NCBI GenBank assembly: GCA_964521285.1
Contig: CAZFQS010000025.1
Location: 1 to 46,791 of the forward strand
Length of the DNA stretch: 46,791 nucleotides
Origin: G020354785 sp964521285
GTDB lineage: Bacteria; Bacteroidota; Bacteroidia; Bacteroidales; UBA10428
Direction: 5' to 3'
A model generated the notes under the pieces. The model was not told the origin of the DNA, ran no database searches, and saw only the letters and a program-made list of their open reading frames with translations. Both the position numbers and the translations under genes were made by a program. Each line of letters begins with the position of its first letter. Position 1 is the stretch's first letter. Below, in pieces: positions 44,275 to 46,791 of this stretch.

Positions 44275-44388
44275 AAATTTAAAAAAGTTCTTAAAAACAA
44301 ATTACTTTTTAAATATTTATATTATAATTGGAGTTTTTTCAGTATCATCTAATAATAATTATCAGCTACATATCTACATTTAAGTTTA

Positions 44389-45960
44389 ATGAACATTAAC
44401 AGGGCCGATATTCACCGAAAAATATATTTAGCAGGATTAGCATTACTTGGTATTAGTTTACCTGTGTCATTATTTATGATGAGTGTTTCTGAATTATTAT
44501 TATCTGCTAACTGGGTGCTGGAAGGAAACTTCAAAAAAAAATTACAGATACTAAAACAACGAAAAAGTCTGCTTTTAATAATCACCATTTATCTGGTGCA
44601 TGTAATTGGTTTATTGTATTCAAATGATTTTCAATATGCATTTCACGATTTAAGAATAAAACTTCCATTTCTGGCACTTCCCCTAATTATTGGTACTTCC
44701 GAGCAAATATCAGGTAAACAAATTAAATATATTCTACTTTTGTTTATTTCTACAGTAATTGTTAGTTCCTTCATCAGTACAGCAATATTGTTTAATTTAA
44801 CAAAAATAGAAGTTAATGATATCAGGGAAATATCACCTTTCATTTCACACATCAGATTTGCACTCCTAGTTAATATGGCTATTTTCTCACTTCTCTATTA
44901 TATTTTTTTCAATACCAGCAATAAGTCCTATTTAAGGGGAAAAGTTATTTATGTCCTTGCTGCTATCTGGTTAATAATATTCTTGTTTTTATTGCAGTCA
45001 TTCACGGGTATCTTAATTTTTATCATTATAACTCCCTTCATTATTATTGTATGGGCCATAAAACAAAAAAATGTTGTTGCAAAAACAACAGTAATTCTTG
45101 CTATTCTCGCAGGATTATTCCTGATTACTCTTTACATTACTAAATCTATCAGGAAATTTTATTCAGTCGAGGAAATTGATGCTGAAAGTATTGATAATTA
45201 CACTGTTAATGGCAATAAATATTATCATGATTTTAATTATAAGGTACTTGAGAATGGTAATTATATCAGAATTTACATTTGTGAAGATGAACTTAGGAAA
45301 GAATGGAATAAAAGGAGTAAATACGACTATGATGGAATGGATAAAAAAGGACAAAATATAAATCAAACACTTATAAGATATTTAACATCCAAAGGTCTTA
45401 GAAAAGATTCGGCTGGAGTATCTAAACTAACAAAAGAAGATATCAGGTTAGTTGAAGATGGTTATTCAAATTACATATTTAAAAGTAAATTAGGGATTTA
45501 TCCAAGGATATATCAAATTATATGGGAAATTGATACCTATAAAAAACTGGGTAATCCCAGCGGCCATTCAATAACTCAGCGATTTGAATTTCAAAAGAAT
45601 GCTATACAGATAATCAGAAAAAATTTTTGGCTTGGAGTAGGTACCGGAGATGTTCTGCAGGCTTTTAACATTCAGTATAATATTTCCAACTCACCATTAG
45701 CGAAAAGGTGGCGGTTAAAAGCACATAACCAGTTAATTACCTTTTTTATGACTTTTGGTGTTTTTGGATTTATCTGGATTATGTTCGCATTAATATATCC
45801 TGTATTTTACGAAAAAAAACATAGAAGTCTGTTATTTATAATCTTCTTTCTGATTGCACTTTTTTCTATGTTAAACGAAGACACTTTAGAAACACATGCA
45901 GGTATTTCTTTCTTTTCATATTTTTATGCACTTCTTCTTTTGGGCCATAAAAATGAATGA
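44389..45960 (+). CDS. O-antigen ligase-like polytopic membrane protein (Wzy_C/WaaL type)
   Basis: A 523-aa membrane protein with about ten helices and a long soluble loop of roughly 150 residues (about 255-410) before the last helices. The loop ends with RFEFQKNAIQIIRKNFWLGVGTGD and continues KAHNQLITFFMTFGVFGF, which is the Wzy_C family pattern of a charged loop plus 'HNxxL' helix. Such proteins ligate or polymerise lipid-linked glycans in the outer leaflet of the inner membrane. The specific substrate is unknown; no other glycan genes are adjacent except the GT117 gene at the edge. The stop overlaps the next start as ATGA. Confidence 0.8.
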   Translation: MNINRADIHRKIYLAGLALLGISLPVSLFMMSVSELLLSANWVLEGNFKKKLQILKQRKSLLLIITIYLVHVIGLLYSNDFQYAFHDLRIKLPFLALPLIIGTSEQISGKQIKYILLLFISTVIVSSFISTAILFNLTKIEVNDIREISPFISHIRFALLVNMAIFSLLYYIFFNTSNKSYLRGKVIYVLAAIWLIIFLFLLQSFTGILIFIIITPFIIIVWAIKQKNVVAKTTVILAILAGLFLITLYITKSIRKFYSVEEIDAESIDNYTVNGNKYYHDFNYKVLENGNYIRIYICEDELRKEWNKRSKYDYDGMDKKGQNINQTLIRYLTSKGLRKDSAGVSKLTKEDIRLVEDGYSNYIFKSKLGIYPRIYQIIWEIDTYKKLGNPSGHSITQRFEFQKNAIQIIRKNFWLGVGTGDVLQAFNIQYNISNSPLAKRWRLKAHNQLITFFMTFGVFGFIWIMFALIYPVFYEKKHRSLLFIIFFLIALFSMLNEDTLETHAGISFFSYFYALLLLGHKNE

Positions 45961-46541
45961 CAAATTATACTCCACACTTATTTATACCTATAATTTATTT
46001 TAATTCCCTTAAATTGAAAAAGAATTCAGATAATAAAATAAATAAAGAATTCTTCGAGAATGATGCTCTGGAAGTAGCTCCAAATTTACTGGGGAAATTC
46101 CTTGTGGTTTATAGGGGAAAAGCACAAAAGAAAATTAAGATAGTTGAAGTTGAAGCATATCGGGGTGAAGAAGATAAAGCATGCCATGCTAATAAAGGGA
46201 AAACAAAACGTAACGAAATAATGTATAGGAGCGGAGGATACTTATATGTATACCTGATTTATGGTATTTACTGGATGCTGAACATTGTCACCGGGAAAAG
46301 AGGCCATCCGCAGGCAATATTAATAAGGGGCCTTGAAGGACTTAACGGCCCTGGAAAAATAACTAAAACTCTTGGCATTGGCAGGAGCTACTATGGTGAA
46401 AATCTGGCAGTTTCTGATAGAATATGGATTGAAGATAATAATGAAAATGTAGAATATTTCACTGCAAAAAGAATAGGTATTGACTATGCCGGAGAGCCTT
46501 GGAAAGATAAACCATGGAGATATATTCTCAAAAACAAATAA
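45957..46541 (+). CDS. 3-methyladenine DNA glycosylase (AAG/MPG family)
   Basis: A protein of 194 aa from the first ATG. The conserved core begins around residue 29 with EFFENDALEVAPNLLGK, then IVEVEAYRGEEDKACHA, in which the glutamate of VEVEAY corresponds to the catalytic residue of the family, then GGYLYVYLIYGIYWMLNIVTG and ILIRGLEGL. It excises alkylated bases in base-excision repair. The first 28 residues are not conserved in the family; the in-frame TTG at 46014 would give a normal N-terminus, so the true start may be there. The ATG overlaps the preceding stop by four bases (ATGA). Confidence 0.9.
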   Translation: MTNYTPHLFIPIIYFNSLKLKKNSDNKINKEFFENDALEVAPNLLGKFLVVYRGKAQKKIKIVEVEAYRGEEDKACHANKGKTKRNEIMYRSGGYLYVYLIYGIYWMLNIVTGKRGHPQAILIRGLEGLNGPGKITKTLGIGRSYYGENLAVSDRIWIEDNNENVEYFTAKRIGIDYAGEPWKDKPWRYILKNK

Positions 46542-46637
46542 TAAGAATAATTATATAGTACATTTTAATTTTAAATAAATTTCTCGTTCTTTGTGTTTTA
46601 TTCTATTTTCGCTTATATCAATATTACCGGTTAAATT

Positions 46638-46791
46638 ATGAAAAGATTTAATCTAATAAATAATATTTCTGGCTGGATAACATTTATAATAGCCAGTTTT
46701 GTATATATATCCACTATTGAACCAACATCCAGCTTCTGGGATTGCGGTGAATTTATAGCTTCAGCCTACAAATTAGAGGTAGGACATCCTC
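46638..46791 (+). CDS. DUF2723 / GT117 family protein, N-terminal fragment cut by the window edge
   Basis: The ATG at 46638 opens a frame that runs off the right edge (51 codons visible). It starts with a membrane helix (ISGWITFIIASFVYIST) followed by SSFWDCGEFIASAYKLEVGHP, the highly characteristic start of DUF2723 proteins (glycosyltransferase family 117, polytopic O-mannosyltransferase-like enzymes of Bacteroidota). The rest of the gene is outside the window. Confidence 0.88.
   Translation, partial: MKRFNLINNISGWITFIIASFVYISTIEPTSSFWDCGEFIASAYKLEVGHP

Overview
The window is an AT-rich chromosomal segment of a Bacteroidota bacterium, probably a Bacteroidia/Marinilabiliales-like lineage. 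The lineage call rests on family content: a SiaC-type phosphoprotein, a DUF6427 membrane protein, the start of a DUF2723/GT117 protein at the right edge, a tandem MutA/MutB methylmalonyl-CoA mutase, and a propeller/Y_Y_Y/SpoIIE sensor. It is also supported by promoter-like TAnnTTTG boxes and by gene starts that mostly lack a Shine-Dalgarno (SD) sequence. It is one scaffold with a 100-N gap at 16210-16309. No insertion sequence, prophage, CRISPR array or rRNA gene was seen; one tRNA-Ala(GGC) was found.

Layout. (1) 63-5070, plus strand: SiaC-like phosphoprotein, a 1021-aa ABCG-like transporter with an N-terminal TerB-like region, a lipoprotein and a small secreted protein. (2) 5140-12519, minus strand: DUF6427 membrane protein, thioredoxin, a DNA polymerase III alpha subunit fused to a proofreading exonuclease, a thioredoxin-fold lipoprotein, and an AlbA_2 DNA-binding protein. 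(3) 12520-16374: a sparse region with an outer-membrane barrel protein, a membrane-anchored S41 peptidase, the tRNA with its terminator, and the assembly gap. (4) 16375-20490, plus strand: TonB, a lipoprotein, HflX and a metallo-beta-lactamase-fold hydrolase. (5) 20487-29823, minus strand: a DUF2752-like protein and a DUF4190-like protein, followed upstream by a tight run read prmC-recX-prfB-arsC-like-fumC-mutA-mutB. prfB needs a programmed +1 frameshift, and PrmC methylates the RF2 that prfB encodes. (6) 29852-36649, plus strand: ribD, then a secreted TPR/caspase-like protein followed after 12 bases by a 1062-aa propeller sensor with a SpoIIE phosphatase domain. (7) dxs on the minus strand, an OmpA lipoprotein plus radical SAM/SPASM pair on the plus strand, then the translation operon rplM-rpsI-rpsB-tsf-frr on the minus strand. 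(8) 44389-end, plus strand: O-antigen-ligase-like protein, 3-methyladenine DNA glycosylase, and a truncated GT117 gene.

Most genes are housekeeping. The best candidates for a less-described system are two signalling loci. One is the caspase/SpoIIE pair, which has a perfect 13-bp terminator-like hairpin inside the start of the second gene. The other is the SiaC/ABC transporter/lipoprotein cluster at the left edge. SiaC proteins are known substrates of a SpoIIE-type phosphatase (SiaA) and a kinase (SiaB) in Pseudomonas, so the two loci could be functionally linked, but that is inference. Other points worth checking are a cysteine-less DUF2752 protein, a structured leader ahead of rpsB, and an RF2 frameshift site that keeps a perfect internal SD sequence.
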